Assembly (NCBI GenBank): GCA_003567075.1
Contig: PXAU01000180.1
Location: 1 to 21,549 of the forward strand
DNA length: 21,549 bases
Origin: Trueperaceae bacterium
GTDB taxonomy: Bacteria > Deinococcota > Deinococci > Deinococcales > Trueperaceae
Reading direction: 5' to 3'
Part shown: positions 1 to 6,555 of the stretch, piece after piece
Layout: the number at the start of each line of letters is the position of its first letter
Position numbering within the stretch: the stretch's first letter is position 1
Translations under genes and position numbers: made by a program
Notes under the pieces: generated by a model
Database searches by the model: none
Told to the model about the DNA's origin: nothing
What the model saw: only the letters and a program-made list of their open reading frames with translations

Positions 1-52
1 CATCACCTCCGCCCTGGTCATCACCTCCGCCCTGGTCATCACCTCCGCCCTG
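1..52 (-). repeat. 18-bp tandem repeat, about 2.9 copies, carrying extended Shine-Dalgarno sequence
   Basis: The plus-strand unit CATCACCTCCGCCCTGGT occurs at 1-18 and 19-36 and, shortened by two bases, at 37-52. On the minus strand each unit contains GGAGGTGAT followed by G, which matches the reverse complement of the canonical 16S rRNA 3' tail (ATCACCTCC). Read on the minus strand the units are in frame with the upstream amylase beyond its TAG stop and encode the hexapeptide MTRAEV, with an ATG in each copy. This could be the start of a gene running off the left edge, but the GGAGG-to-ATG distance is only 2 nt, which is too tight for a standard start. The window edge prevents a decision. 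Confidence 0.75.
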
Positions 53-58
53 CGGAGG
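42..58 (-). terminator. Small perfect hairpin just downstream of the amylase stop
   Basis: CCTCCGC (42-48) and GCGGAGG (52-58) are perfect complements around a 3-nt loop. On the minus strand the hairpin starts 2 nt after the amylase TAG and locks up the GGAGG of the first 18-bp repeat. It has no T-run, so it may be a weak terminator, a structure hiding a ribosome site, or a by-product of the repeat. Confidence 0.3.
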
Positions 59-60
59 CG

Positions 61-1533
61 CTACAGCGAGAACACCGCCGCCCGGCGCCCGGGCACGCGC
101 ACGTGCGCGCGTCCACCCTCGACATGGGCTTCGCCCTCGCCGAGGAGCGGCGCGCGTCGAGCCTCGGGCACCCCCTCGAGCGACACGTGGCTGGTGAAGT
201 CGCCGTCGGCGTTGACCACCACCAGCAGGTCCTCGTCGCCCGCCCGGCGGCGCAGCATCAGCACGCCGTGGTGCGCGTACACGACCTCGGTGCTGCCGAC
301 CCGCAGCGCCGGGTGAGCGTGACGCAAGGCGGCGACGTCACGCACCCAATGGAGGGTCTCGCGGTCCCACGTCGCCTCGCGCCCCCACGGCATCCCCTGG
401 CGGCAGCCGGGGTCGTGGCCGCCCGCCAACCCGAGCTCGTCACCGTAGTACACGCACGGTGCCCCGGGGAGGCTGAACAGCAACGCGAAGGCGAGCCGGA
501 CGGCCTCGCGGTCGCCGCGCAGCACGCTCAGCAGCCGCGGTGTGTCGTGCGAACCGAGCAGGTTGAACTGGGCCTGCACCACCTCCGGGTGATAGCGCCC
601 CAGCTCGGCCTCCAGCACCTTGCGAAAGCCCTGTGCCGAGCACGACGGAATCGTCCCGTAGCCGCTGCGCCCGACCTCGGCCTCGTCGATCTCACGGGCG
701 ACGTAGCCGAGGATCGCGCGCGTCAGCGGGTAGTTCATCACCGCGTCGAACTGGTCGCCCTGGAGCCAACGTTCGGCCTCGTGCCAGATCTCGCCCACCA
801 GGTAGGCCTCGGGGTTCACCGCCCGGCAGCGCCGCCGGAACTCGCGCCAGAAGGCGTCGTCGTCGATCTCGCTGGGGACGTCCAGGCGCCAGCCGTCGAT
901 GCCGAAGCGGAGCCAGTGCTCGCCCACGGACCACAGGAACTCCCGCACGGCCGACGTGGCGGTGTTGAACTTCGGCAGCGCCGGCAGACCCCACCACGCC
1001 TCGTAGCGCCGCCGTCCATCGCCCTCGCCGTAAGCTCCCAGGGGGAAGCCCTCGACGTGCCACCAGTCGAGGTAGGCCGAGGCGGGCCCGTTCTCGAGCA
1101 CGTCGTGGAACTGCAGGATGCCTCGGCTGGCGTGGTTGAGTACGCCGTCCAGCACGACTCGCATCCCGCGGGCGTGGGCCGCGTCGAGCAACTCGCGCAG
1201 GGCCGCATCGCCACCCAGCATGGGGTCCACCCGGAAGTAATCGTGGGTGTGGTAGCGGTGGTTCGCGCCGGACTGGAACACCGGGTTGAGGTAGAGCGCG
1301 GTGGCGCCCAACGCCTGCAGGTGGTCGAGCCGCTCCACCACCCCGAGCAGGTCGCCGCCCTTGTAGCCGTGGACCGTCGGGGGCGCCTCCCACGGCTCGA
1401 GCCCGGCGGGTTTGGGCACGCGCTCGCTGCGCGCGAAGCGGTCGGGGAACACCTGGTAGAAGACGGCGTGCTTGACCCACTCCGGGGTCGCGACGGAACG
1501 GGGCGTGCGCTTGGAGGCGTCGCTGATGGCCAT
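61..1533 (-). CDS. Glycoside hydrolase family 13 alpha-amylase/neopullulanase-like enzyme
   Basis: This is a cytoplasmic-type GH13 enzyme, expected to hydrolyse alpha-1,4 (possibly also alpha-1,6) bonds in maltodextrins. All four GH13 signature regions are present. Positions are counted from a GTG at 1554: DGVLNH (136-141), GWRLD with the nucleophile Asp225, LVGEIW with the acid/base Glu255, and GSHD with the transition-state Asp337. The start WVKHAVFYQVFPDRF and the absence of an N-terminal CBM34-like domain fit a neopullulanase or maltodextrin-glucosidase subfamily lacking that module. A C-terminal beta domain follows MPWGR. No signal peptide is seen. I prefer ATG 1533 (490 aa) to GTG 1554 because a TACCAT box lies 5 nt before it, but neither start has a Shine-Dalgarno. 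It follows the SDR gene after about 76 nt. Family is certain; exact substrate is not. Confidence 0.93.
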   Translation of the reverse strand: MAISDASKRTPRSVATPEWVKHAVFYQVFPDRFARSERVPKPAGLEPWEAPPTVHGYKGGDLLGVVERLDHLQALGATALYLNPVFQSGANHRYHTHDYFRVDPMLGGDAALRELLDAAHARGMRVVLDGVLNHASRGILQFHDVLENGPASAYLDWWHVEGFPLGAYGEGDGRRRYEAWWGLPALPKFNTATSAVREFLWSVGEHWLRFGIDGWRLDVPSEIDDDAFWREFRRRCRAVNPEAYLVGEIWHEAERWLQGDQFDAVMNYPLTRAILGYVAREIDEAEVGRSGYGTIPSCSAQGFRKVLEAELGRYHPEVVQAQFNLLGSHDTPRLLSVLRGDREAVRLAFALLFSLPGAPCVYYGDELGLAGGHDPGCRQGMPWGREATWDRETLHWVRDVAALRHAHPALRVGSTEVVYAHHGVLMLRRRAGDEDLLVVVNADGDFTSHVSLEGVPEARRAPLLGEGEAHVEGGRAHVRVPGRRAAVFSL

Positions 1534-1589
1534 GCGCCATGGTAGCCAGCGCACGCGCCGAGCACACGTTCGGCGATCGCCACGTCGCC

Positions 1590-1615
1590 CACGCGCTCAG
1601 ACCACGCGCTCAGAC
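1590..1615. repeat. 13-bp direct repeat, two copies, at the SDR 3' end
   Basis: CACGCGCTCAGAC is repeated head to tail at 1590-1602 and 1603-1615, and a degraded third copy begins at 1616. The second copy contains the SDR stop codon (1610-1612). It looks like a local slippage duplication with no clear role. Confidence 0.6.
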
Positions 1616-2677
1616 CACGCGTTGCAGGTGACCCCAACGCTCCAGGTCGGCGACCGTGTCGCGCAGGGTGACCCGCACGTCCCGGTAGGCGACACCGAGT
1701 TCGCGCGTCACGCGCGAGCCGTCGGCCTGGAGGGCCCTGCCCAGGTGGGTGAGCAGGTAGCTGCGGGTGCCGGCCGGCAGCCTGCTGGCAACGGCCCGCG
1801 CGATCGCGGTGCCGATCGCGCCGGTGAGGCGCAGCCGCGGCAGGCGGTAGCCCTGTGCCAGGTCGAGCTCGCGCAGCAACGCTGCCATGCGCACCATGCT
1901 CAGGCTCTCGCCGGCGCACAGGTAGCGGCCGCGCGCCTCGCTCAGCTCCATCGCGGCCACGTGCGCGAGCGCCACGTCGCGGACGTCGGCTACCAACCAG
2001 TTGAGGTCGAGCAGGGCGGGGCTCACGCCCCGCAGCAGGTCGCGAACCACCGCCACGCTGGGGTTCAGGCTGGGCCCGAGAGAGGGGCCGAGCACCAGCG
2101 CCGGGTTGATGCTCACCAGGTGAAGGTCGCCGTCGGCCTGCGCCTCGAGCGCCCAGGCGGCGCGTTCGGCCGCCGCCTTGGAGGCGTAGTACGGGTTACG
2201 CGTCGCCGACGAACGCTCGTTCCAGTCCTCTTCCGTGAACCCCTTCCCGGGCACGGGCTCGTCGCTGATCGCGGCCAGGCTGGAGGTGAACACCACCCTG
2301 GCCACACCGGCCCGCAGCGCCGCACCCAGGACGTGCCGGGTGCCCATGATGGCAGGGTCGATCAGCTCACGCTTCGGATCGCTGGCGTCCAGCCGAAACG
2401 GGCTGGCGGCATGGATGACCGCGTCGCAGCCCTTGAGCAGCGTATGCCAGACGTGCTCATCGAGGAGATCGGCGGTGTGTAGGCTGAGGCGCTCCCGCGC
2501 GCCGGGCAGCGCCGCCAGGACCTGGTGCCTCCGCTCGCTTGGGTTGCCGCGCACGCTGCCGCGGACGCGGTACCCGCGCTCGAGCAACTCTCGCACCACG
2601 TGGGCCGCGATGAAGCCCGAGGCGCCGGTGACGCAGACGGTGGCGCGCGAGGGAGGGGGCACGGCCGAGGCGCTCAC
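1610..2677 (-). CDS. NAD(P)-dependent extended SDR reductase, dihydroflavonol/aldehyde reductase-like
   Basis: This 355-residue protein is an extended short-chain dehydrogenase/reductase, expected to reduce a carbonyl using NAD(P)H in the cytoplasm. The Rossmann start VCVTGASGFIAAHVV has the TGxxGF nucleotide motif at residues 17-22. The catalytic Ser lies in TSS (131-133) and the YxxxK pair is Tyr163/Lys167. The overall pattern (NPYYASKAAAERAAW, INPALVLGP) resembles the dihydroflavonol-4-reductase/cinnamoyl-CoA-reductase group, which in bacteria includes many aldehyde reductases of unknown substrate. The start is GTG at 2677; GGGAG lies just 2 nt upstream, so the precise start is uncertain. 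The gene follows the 92-residue ORF by 48 nt and precedes the amylase, so it is probably in the lysS transcription unit. Nothing nearby identifies the substrate. Confidence 0.9.
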   Translation of the reverse strand: MSASAVPPPSRATVCVTGASGFIAAHVVRELLERGYRVRGSVRGNPSERRHQVLAALPGARERLSLHTADLLDEHVWHTLLKGCDAVIHAASPFRLDASDPKRELIDPAIMGTRHVLGAALRAGVARVVFTSSLAAISDEPVPGKGFTEEDWNERSSATRNPYYASKAAAERAAWALEAQADGDLHLVSINPALVLGPSLGPSLNPSVAVVRDLLRGVSPALLDLNWLVADVRDVALAHVAAMELSEARGRYLCAGESLSMVRMAALLRELDLAQGYRLPRLRLTGAIGTAIARAVASRLPAGTRSYLLTHLGRALQADGSRVTRELGVAYRDVRVTLRDTVADLERWGHLQRVV

Positions 2678-2725
2678 GACTCCCGCCGGCGCACGCCCAG
2701 TCCGTACCTGGACACGTCCACCGCG

Positions 2726-3004
2726 TCAGCTCCCGGCCTCGAGGTCGTCCTCTGTGGACGTTCGGCTGGCAGTGCGGCGCATCCGCGCCAGGATCGCCGC
2801 CTCCTGCGCGGCATTGGCCGCTTCAATCGTGCCGAAGCGCTGGACACCCGGTGGGTAGAGGCGGTCCATGACGGACGTCGCGAAGCTCGACAACGCTACG
2901 ATCCGCTCGAGCAGCGCGGGATCGACGGCACGGCTCGCTGGGGGCACCGGCACCGCCGCTGGCGGCGGCATCTCGTCGACGTCGCGGTAGCGCTCCAGCG
3001 GCAT
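2726..3004 (-). CDS. Small protein coupled to the nucleotidyltransferase, function unknown
   Basis: This 92-residue protein has a proline-rich N-terminus (DEMPPPAAVPVPP), then two likely helices (LLERIVALSSFATSVMDRL and IEAANAAQEAAILARMRR) joined by a YPPGVQRFGTIEAAN turn. The ATG (3004-3002) shares one base with the TGA of the nucleotidyltransferase gene (TGATG), so the two are almost certainly translated together. From memory, small proteins with a PPGV-x-R/K-x-S/T-IEEA segment occur beside MNT-type nucleotidyltransferase genes; I could not check this. It could be a partner or antitoxin-like regulator, but no DNA-binding motif is obvious. Its reality rests on the overlap and the plausible composition. 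Confidence 0.75.
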   Translation of the reverse strand: MPLERYRDVDEMPPPAAVPVPPASRAVDPALLERIVALSSFATSVMDRLYPPGVQRFGTIEAANAAQEAAILARMRRTASRTSTEDDLEAGS

Positions 3005-3477
3005 CAGTCGTCCTCCTCCAAACCGAAGGCGGCGCGCAGGCGGGCCGCGTCCTGCTGATCGATCGGCCGCTCGCTCCCGCCCTTGAGCGAGACGAGCGTG
3101 CGCGGCGTGGCGAGCCGCACCAGCACGCCGGCGACGTCACGTTGAACGCTCTCGAGGTCGGTGTAGCGGACCCGCTCCCCGAGACGGGCCAGCAGATCGA
3201 CACTCAGGCCGCCTTGCGGCGGCACGTATCGCACCACCGGATACGGACCGGCCAGATCGGTCGCGGTGATCGCCGCGACCTCGGGATCGCCGAAGGTCCG
3301 CTCGAGCGCCCTTCGGAGTCGCGCCACGTTCGCTTCGTCCGGTCGCACGAACAGGTCGACGTCCTCCGTCGCCCGCACCACGCCGTGCAGGTTCACCGCC
3401 ACGCCACCCACGAGCACGTAGTCGACGCCCTCGTCGGCGAGGGCCTGGAAGAGGCGCAGCAGCGTGTCCCGCTCCAT
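3004..3477 (-). CDS. Minimal nucleotidyltransferase (AbiEii/DUF6036-like)
   Basis: This 157-residue protein has the pol-beta nucleotidyltransferase core: VLVGGVAVNLHG with the Gly24-Gly25 pair, then RATEDVDLFV with metal ligands Asp39 and Asp41, and LSVDLL supplying the third acid, Asp94. The C-terminal ATPRTLVSLKGGSERPIDQQD segment matches the usual end of stand-alone MNT and AbiEii-type enzymes, which act as transferases on RNA, nucleotides or protein; some of them are toxins. It starts 4 nt after the lysS stop, and GGAG inside the lysS end acts as its ribosome site, so its expression should follow lysS. The 92-residue gene overlaps its stop. Substrate is unknown and a toxin role is only a hypothesis. 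Confidence 0.85.
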   Translation of the reverse strand: MERDTLLRLFQALADEGVDYVLVGGVAVNLHGVVRATEDVDLFVRPDEANVARLRRALERTFGDPEVAAITATDLAGPYPVVRYVPPQGGLSVDLLARLGERVRYTDLESVQRDVAGVLVRLATPRTLVSLKGGSERPIDQQDAARLRAAFGLEEDD

Positions 3478-3481
3478 GGCC

Positions 3482-4975
3482 TCACTCCGGCCTCAGCAGC
3501 GGGAACAGGATCACGTCGCGGATCGAGGGGACGTCGGCCAGGAGCATCGCCAGGCGGTCGATGCCGAGCCCGAGCCCGCCGGTGGGCGGCATGCCGTACT
3601 CGAGCGCTACCAGGAAGTCCTCGTCGATCGGCTGCGCCTCCTCGTCGCCGGCGGCGCGGCGCGCGGCCTGCTCCTCGAAGCGGCGGCGCTGGTCCCGCGG
3701 ATCGTTGAGCTCGCTGAAGGCGTTGCCGAGCTCCATCCCGACCGCCACCGGCTCGAAGCGCTCGACCAGGCCGGGGCGCGAGCGGTGGCGCTTGGCGAGC
3801 GGGCTGATCAGCTCCGGGTGGTCCATCACGAAGGTCGGCTGCACCAGCGTGGGCTCCACGTAGATGTCGTAGAGCTTGGCCACCAGCTGGTGGAACGGCA
3901 ACTCGGTCAAGGCCGTGCCGCGCTCGCCCGCCCCTGGATGCCGCTCCGCCGCGAAGGCGCGCAGCCGTGGTTCGTCGAGCAGGTCGAAGTCGATGCCGGC
4001 CCGCCGCGCCAGCTCGCTGGTGTAGTCGACCCGCGGCCACGGCGGCGTGAAATCCAGCACCTGCCCCTGGTACGGCAGCCGCAGCGAGCCGCTGAGTTCC
4101 TGGACCAGCCGGGCGTACATGTCCTCCACCAGCGCCAGCACGTCGAGGTAGTCCCTGCCGGCCCAGTAGAGCTCCAGCATCGTGTACTCGGGGTTGTGCT
4201 TGAAGCTGATGCCTTCGTTGCGGAAGTTGCGACCGATCTCGTAGACGGCGTCGAAGCCGCCCACGATCAAGCGCTTGAGGTAGAGCTCCAGGCTGATACG
4301 CAGGTGGAAGTCGTGATCGAGTGCGTTGTGGTGCGTCAGGAACGGCCGCGCCTCGGCGCCCCCGGGGACGGCCTGCAGGACCGGCGTCTCCACCTCCAGG
4401 AAGCCCAGGTCGTCGAGGTAGCGGCGGATGAAGGCGATCGCCCGGCTGCGCAGCACGAAGGCGCGACGCACCTCGGGGTTCACCATCAGGTCGAGGTAGC
4501 GCTGGCGGTAGCGCGCCTCCTTGTCGGTGAGCCCGTGGAACTTCGCCGGCAGCGGCCGCAGCGACTTCACCAGGGGCCGGAAGGCAGCGGCGTCCACGGT
4601 GAGCTCGCCGGTCTTGGTGACGAAGGGGTGCCCGCGCACCTCGAGCCAATCGCCCAGGTCGAGCTTCTTGACGGCCTGGTAGGCCTCGCCCAGGCGGTCG
4701 CGCTGGAGGTAGACCTGAAGGTCGCCGCTGGCATCGCGCACGGTGGCGAAGGTGACCTTGCCCATGACGCGCACCGTCATGGCGCGGCCCGCCACCACCA
4801 CCTCCTCGTCGGGCCAGCTCTCGCCCGCCTCCGCGCCCTCGTGCGCGGTGCGCAGACTGGCAGCGTCGCTGGTGGTGCGGTAGCCGTACGGGTAGGCCTC
4901 GAAGCCACGCTCCACCAGGCTCCCGAGGTTTCGCAGGCGCTGTTCGCGTTGCTCCTGGAGGCTCTTCTGCGACAT
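3482..4975 (-). CDS. lysS: Lysyl-tRNA synthetase, class II
   Basis: It charges tRNA-Lys with lysine in the cytoplasm. The 497-residue length is normal for bacterial class II LysRS. An N-terminal anticodon-binding OB fold lies at about residues 58-138 (VVVAGRAMTVRVMGKVTFATVRD). The class II catalytic core shows PGGAEARPF (204-212), motif 2 FRNEGISFKHNPEYTMLELY (251-270) and motif 3 GGLGLGIDRLAML near the C-terminus. I chose ATG 4975 over an upstream in-frame start at 5017 because homology begins around there and the extra 14 residues are translated from the 28-bp repeat region. No Shine-Dalgarno precedes the ATG, but TACACT lies 8 nt before it, suggesting a leaderless mRNA. It heads the minus-strand group leading to the nucleotidyltransferase. 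Confidence 0.97.
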   Translation of the reverse strand: MSQKSLQEQREQRLRNLGSLVERGFEAYPYGYRTTSDAASLRTAHEGAEAGESWPDEEVVVAGRAMTVRVMGKVTFATVRDASGDLQVYLQRDRLGEAYQAVKKLDLGDWLEVRGHPFVTKTGELTVDAAAFRPLVKSLRPLPAKFHGLTDKEARYRQRYLDLMVNPEVRRAFVLRSRAIAFIRRYLDDLGFLEVETPVLQAVPGGAEARPFLTHHNALDHDFHLRISLELYLKRLIVGGFDAVYEIGRNFRNEGISFKHNPEYTMLELYWAGRDYLDVLALVEDMYARLVQELSGSLRLPYQGQVLDFTPPWPRVDYTSELARRAGIDFDLLDEPRLRAFAAERHPGAGERGTALTELPFHQLVAKLYDIYVEPTLVQPTFVMDHPELISPLAKRHRSRPGLVERFEPVAVGMELGNAFSELNDPRDQRRRFEEQAARRAAGDEEAQPIDEDFLVALEYGMPPTGGLGLGIDRLAMLLADVPSIRDVILFPLLRPE

Positions 4976-4983
4976 GACGCACC

Positions 4984-4989
4984 AGTGTA
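4984..4989 (-). promoter_or_regulatory. Candidate -10 box for leaderless lysS mRNA
   Basis: TACACT on the minus strand fits the TANNNT pattern and ends 8 nt before the lysS ATG. No ribosome site exists in between, so transcription would start at or very near the start codon. No convincing -35 is visible, which is not unusual for this promoter type in Deinococcus. Confidence 0.45.
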
Positions 4990-4997
4990 CTCTCGCG

Positions 4998-5053
4998 CAC
5001 GCAGGTATCGGGGTCACGATGCGAGCACGCAGGTATCGGGGTCACGATGCGAG
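4998..5053. repeat. 28-bp perfect tandem duplication in the lysS/binding-protein intergenic region
   Basis: A 28-bp unit starting CACGCAGGTATCGGGG occurs exactly twice, at 4998-5025 and 5026-5053. There is no spacer, so this is not a CRISPR. It lies between the divergent lysS and binding-protein genes, immediately upstream of the proposed lysS -10 box. It could duplicate a regulator site or be a neutral slippage product. Confidence 0.8.
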
Positions 5054-5064
5054 CGCGCACGCCG

Positions 5065-5156
5065 GGGTACCCTCTGGACGTCCGCCACGGGGCGAGCAGG
5101 CGCGACGCGCTCGCTCGCACCACCGATCCGCGCCGCCGCCAGTGACGCGGGTACCC
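5065..5156. promoter_or_regulatory. Two GGGTACCC palindromes 84 bp apart upstream of the first binding protein
   Basis: GGGTACCC occurs at 5065-5072 and 5149-5156; the second extends to CGGGTACCCG. Start-to-start distance is 84 bp, close to eight helical turns. The second copy is 14 bp from the ATG and partly overlaps the ribosome-site region. An operator pair is possible, but chance occurrence in GC-rich DNA cannot be ruled out. Confidence 0.25.
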
Positions 5157-5170
5157 GGAAGGGGATTCCC

Positions 5171-6244
5171 ATGAACACGCCCATCATCATCCGCCGCCTC
5201 GCCGCGGCCATTCTCGCGCTGGCCCTCCTGGCCAGCGGGCCCGCGCTCGCACAGGACGCGACCGAGTGCGGCGGGTTCGACCGCCCAATCGTCTTCGGCG
5301 AACTCGGCTACGACAGCGCCGACATCCTTACCGACCTGGCGCGCTTCGTGCTCGAGGCAGGCTTCGGCTGCGAGACCGACGCCATCCCGGGCGCCCCCCT
5401 GCCGATCCTGCAGGGCGTTGTGCGTGGCGACATCGACGTCGACATGGAGGTCTGGACCGACAACACCCCGCCGTTCTGGCGCGAAGCCATGGCCGCGGGC
5501 ACTATCCGTGAGCTCTCGCCCGTGTTCGACGACGCCGAGCAAGGCTTCTACGTGCCGCGCTACCTGGTCGAGGGCGACGCGGAGCGCGGCATCGAGCCGC
5601 TGGCGCCGGACCTGCGCAGCGTCTTCGACCTGCCGCAGTACGCGGAACTCTTCCGCGACCCCGAGCAGCCCGACAAGGGTCGCTTCTACAACTGCGTGAT
5701 CGGCTGGTACTGCGAAGGCGTCAACAACGTCAAGATGGTCGTCTACGAACTCGAGGACCACTTCACCAACTTCCGGCCCGGTACCGGCATCGCGCTCGAG
5801 ACCACCATGGCCACCGCCTACGCGCGCGGCGAGCCCTGGCTCGGGTACTACTGGGAGCCCACGGGCATCATGGGCCGGCTCGACATGCTGCGGCTCGAGG
5901 AGCCGCCCTACGACGAAGAATGCTTCGAGCACATGAACATCATGGCGGAGGCCGACACGCCCGAGCTCGCGACCACCGCCTGCGACTACCCGATCGTGGT
6001 GGCCGTCGTCGGCCTCGGCGCCGACTTCGCCGACACGATCCCGGGGCCGATCGAAACGTTCCTGGACGCCATGCAACTGCCGACCGAGACCATCAACGAA
6101 CTGCTCGCGTACATCGAGGAGCACGATGCGAGCACCCAGGACACGGCGCTCTTCTTCCTGCGCGAACGGCCCGAGATGTGGGAGGCCTGGCTGGCGGACG
6201 TCGACCCGGCCGTGACTGAAGGAGTGCGTAGCGCCCTGCGCTGA
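5171..6244 (+). CDS. Betaine/quaternary-amine ABC transporter substrate-binding protein, copy 1
   Basis: This 357-residue exported protein belongs to the OpuAC-type (PF04069-like) binding-protein family and would capture a quaternary amine such as glycine betaine or choline outside the membrane. A signal peptide (RR at 8-9, hydrophobic 10-22, ALA cleavage site at 25-27) precedes the mature start QDATECGG. Family blocks seen are RPIVFGELGYDS, VVRGDIDVDMEVW, FRPGTGIAL and the aromatic YYWEPTGIMG, likely part of the cation-binding box. Six cysteines are conserved in position with the next gene and probably form disulphides. ATG 5171 has AAGGGG 7 nt upstream. It is the first gene of a unit with its paralogue, a permease and an ATPase. 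No lipobox is present. The exact ligand cannot be read from sequence. Confidence 0.92.
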   Translation: MNTPIIIRRLAAAILALALLASGPALAQDATECGGFDRPIVFGELGYDSADILTDLARFVLEAGFGCETDAIPGAPLPILQGVVRGDIDVDMEVWTDNTPPFWREAMAAGTIRELSPVFDDAEQGFYVPRYLVEGDAERGIEPLAPDLRSVFDLPQYAELFRDPEQPDKGRFYNCVIGWYCEGVNNVKMVVYELEDHFTNFRPGTGIALETTMATAYARGEPWLGYYWEPTGIMGRLDMLRLEEPPYDEECFEHMNIMAEADTPELATTACDYPIVVAVVGLGADFADTIPGPIETFLDAMQLPTETINELLAYIEEHDASTQDTALFFLRERPEMWEAWLADVDPAVTEGVRSALR

Positions 6245-6255
6245 GCCGCCCTGCG

Positions 6256-6285
6256 CTGAACCCTCCGACGGTTCGAACCGTTCAG
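6256..6285. terminator. Nested inverted repeats after the first binding-protein gene
   Basis: CTGAAC (6256-6261) pairs with GTTCAG (6280-6285), and inside it lies the perfect 14-bp palindrome ACGGTTCGAACCGT (6268-6281). An alternative stem pairs GAACC (6258-6262) with GGTTC (6270-6274). It begins 11 nt after the stop, where an intra-operon processing or attenuation structure would sit. No T-run follows. Confidence 0.35.
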
Positions 6286-6403
6286 CATTCCGCGCCGGCC
6301 GAGCACGTCCCCAACGGCACCTTGGGCGGCGAATCGGCCGGCGCCGTCGGTCCGGTGGTATCATGCGGGCGTCGGGCGTCGCAGACCTCGCGTCCCGGGC
6401 GCG

Positions 6404-6459
6404 CACCAGCGTTGGTCAGGGCCTGAAGCCCCCACCAGCGTTGGCTTGGGCCTCAAACC
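6404..6459. repeat. 27-bp imperfect direct repeat upstream of the second binding protein
   Basis: Two copies starting CACCAGCGTTGG lie at 6404-6430 and 6433-6459 with a 29-bp period; 22 of 27 positions match. The first copy contains TCAGGGCCTGA, an inverted repeat. The position, about 100 bp before the start codon, suits a regulator-binding site, though no family can be named. Confidence 0.55.
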
Positions 6460-6555
6460 CCGGTGTCATGCCGTGGGGGTTGCGGGGTGCGCGACGCAGG
6501 TGCCGGCGATTCGCGCCCGCACCCCTACGTTCGTTCGGAAGGAAGGATGGACATC

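Larger units (their letters stand above)
6245..6555 (+). other. 311-bp gap between the two binding-protein genes
   Basis: No credible gene lies here. It holds a duplicated GCCCTGCGCTGA (once ending copy 1's coding sequence, once just after), the nested palindromes at 6256-6285, a possible -10 box TATCAT (6359-6364) with no clear -35, a 27-bp imperfect direct repeat (6404-6459), and the purine-rich ribosome site GGAAGG (6541-6546) for the next gene. The length and content suggest that the second binding protein is separately regulated. Confidence 0.6.

Noticed and set aside
4998..5053. 28-bp repeat as a CRISPR remnant
   Set aside because: The two copies are directly adjacent, with no spacer, and no cas gene lies in the window.
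5068..5073. TACCCT as a -10 box for the first binding protein
   Set aside because: No -35 at a suitable distance, and it is part of the GGGTACCC palindrome; evidence too weak to annotate.
3393..5123. Minus-strand frame overlapping lysS in another register (576 codons)
   Set aside because: Arg/Ala/Gly-rich shadow with no domain; it conflicts with the lysS and nucleotidyltransferase frames.
5015..6140. 19-nt near-match (18 of 19) between the 28-bp repeat (5015-5033) and the coding sequence of the first binding protein (6122-6140)
   Set aside because: Too short to show a duplication event, and flanks do not align; most likely chance.
3464..6244. Very long plus-strand open frame (926 codons) across lysS into the first binding protein
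   Set aside because: It runs antisense to lysS, which has full class II motifs, and is open only because of GC-rich third positions. The real gene within it begins at ATG 5171 with a ribosome site and signal peptide.
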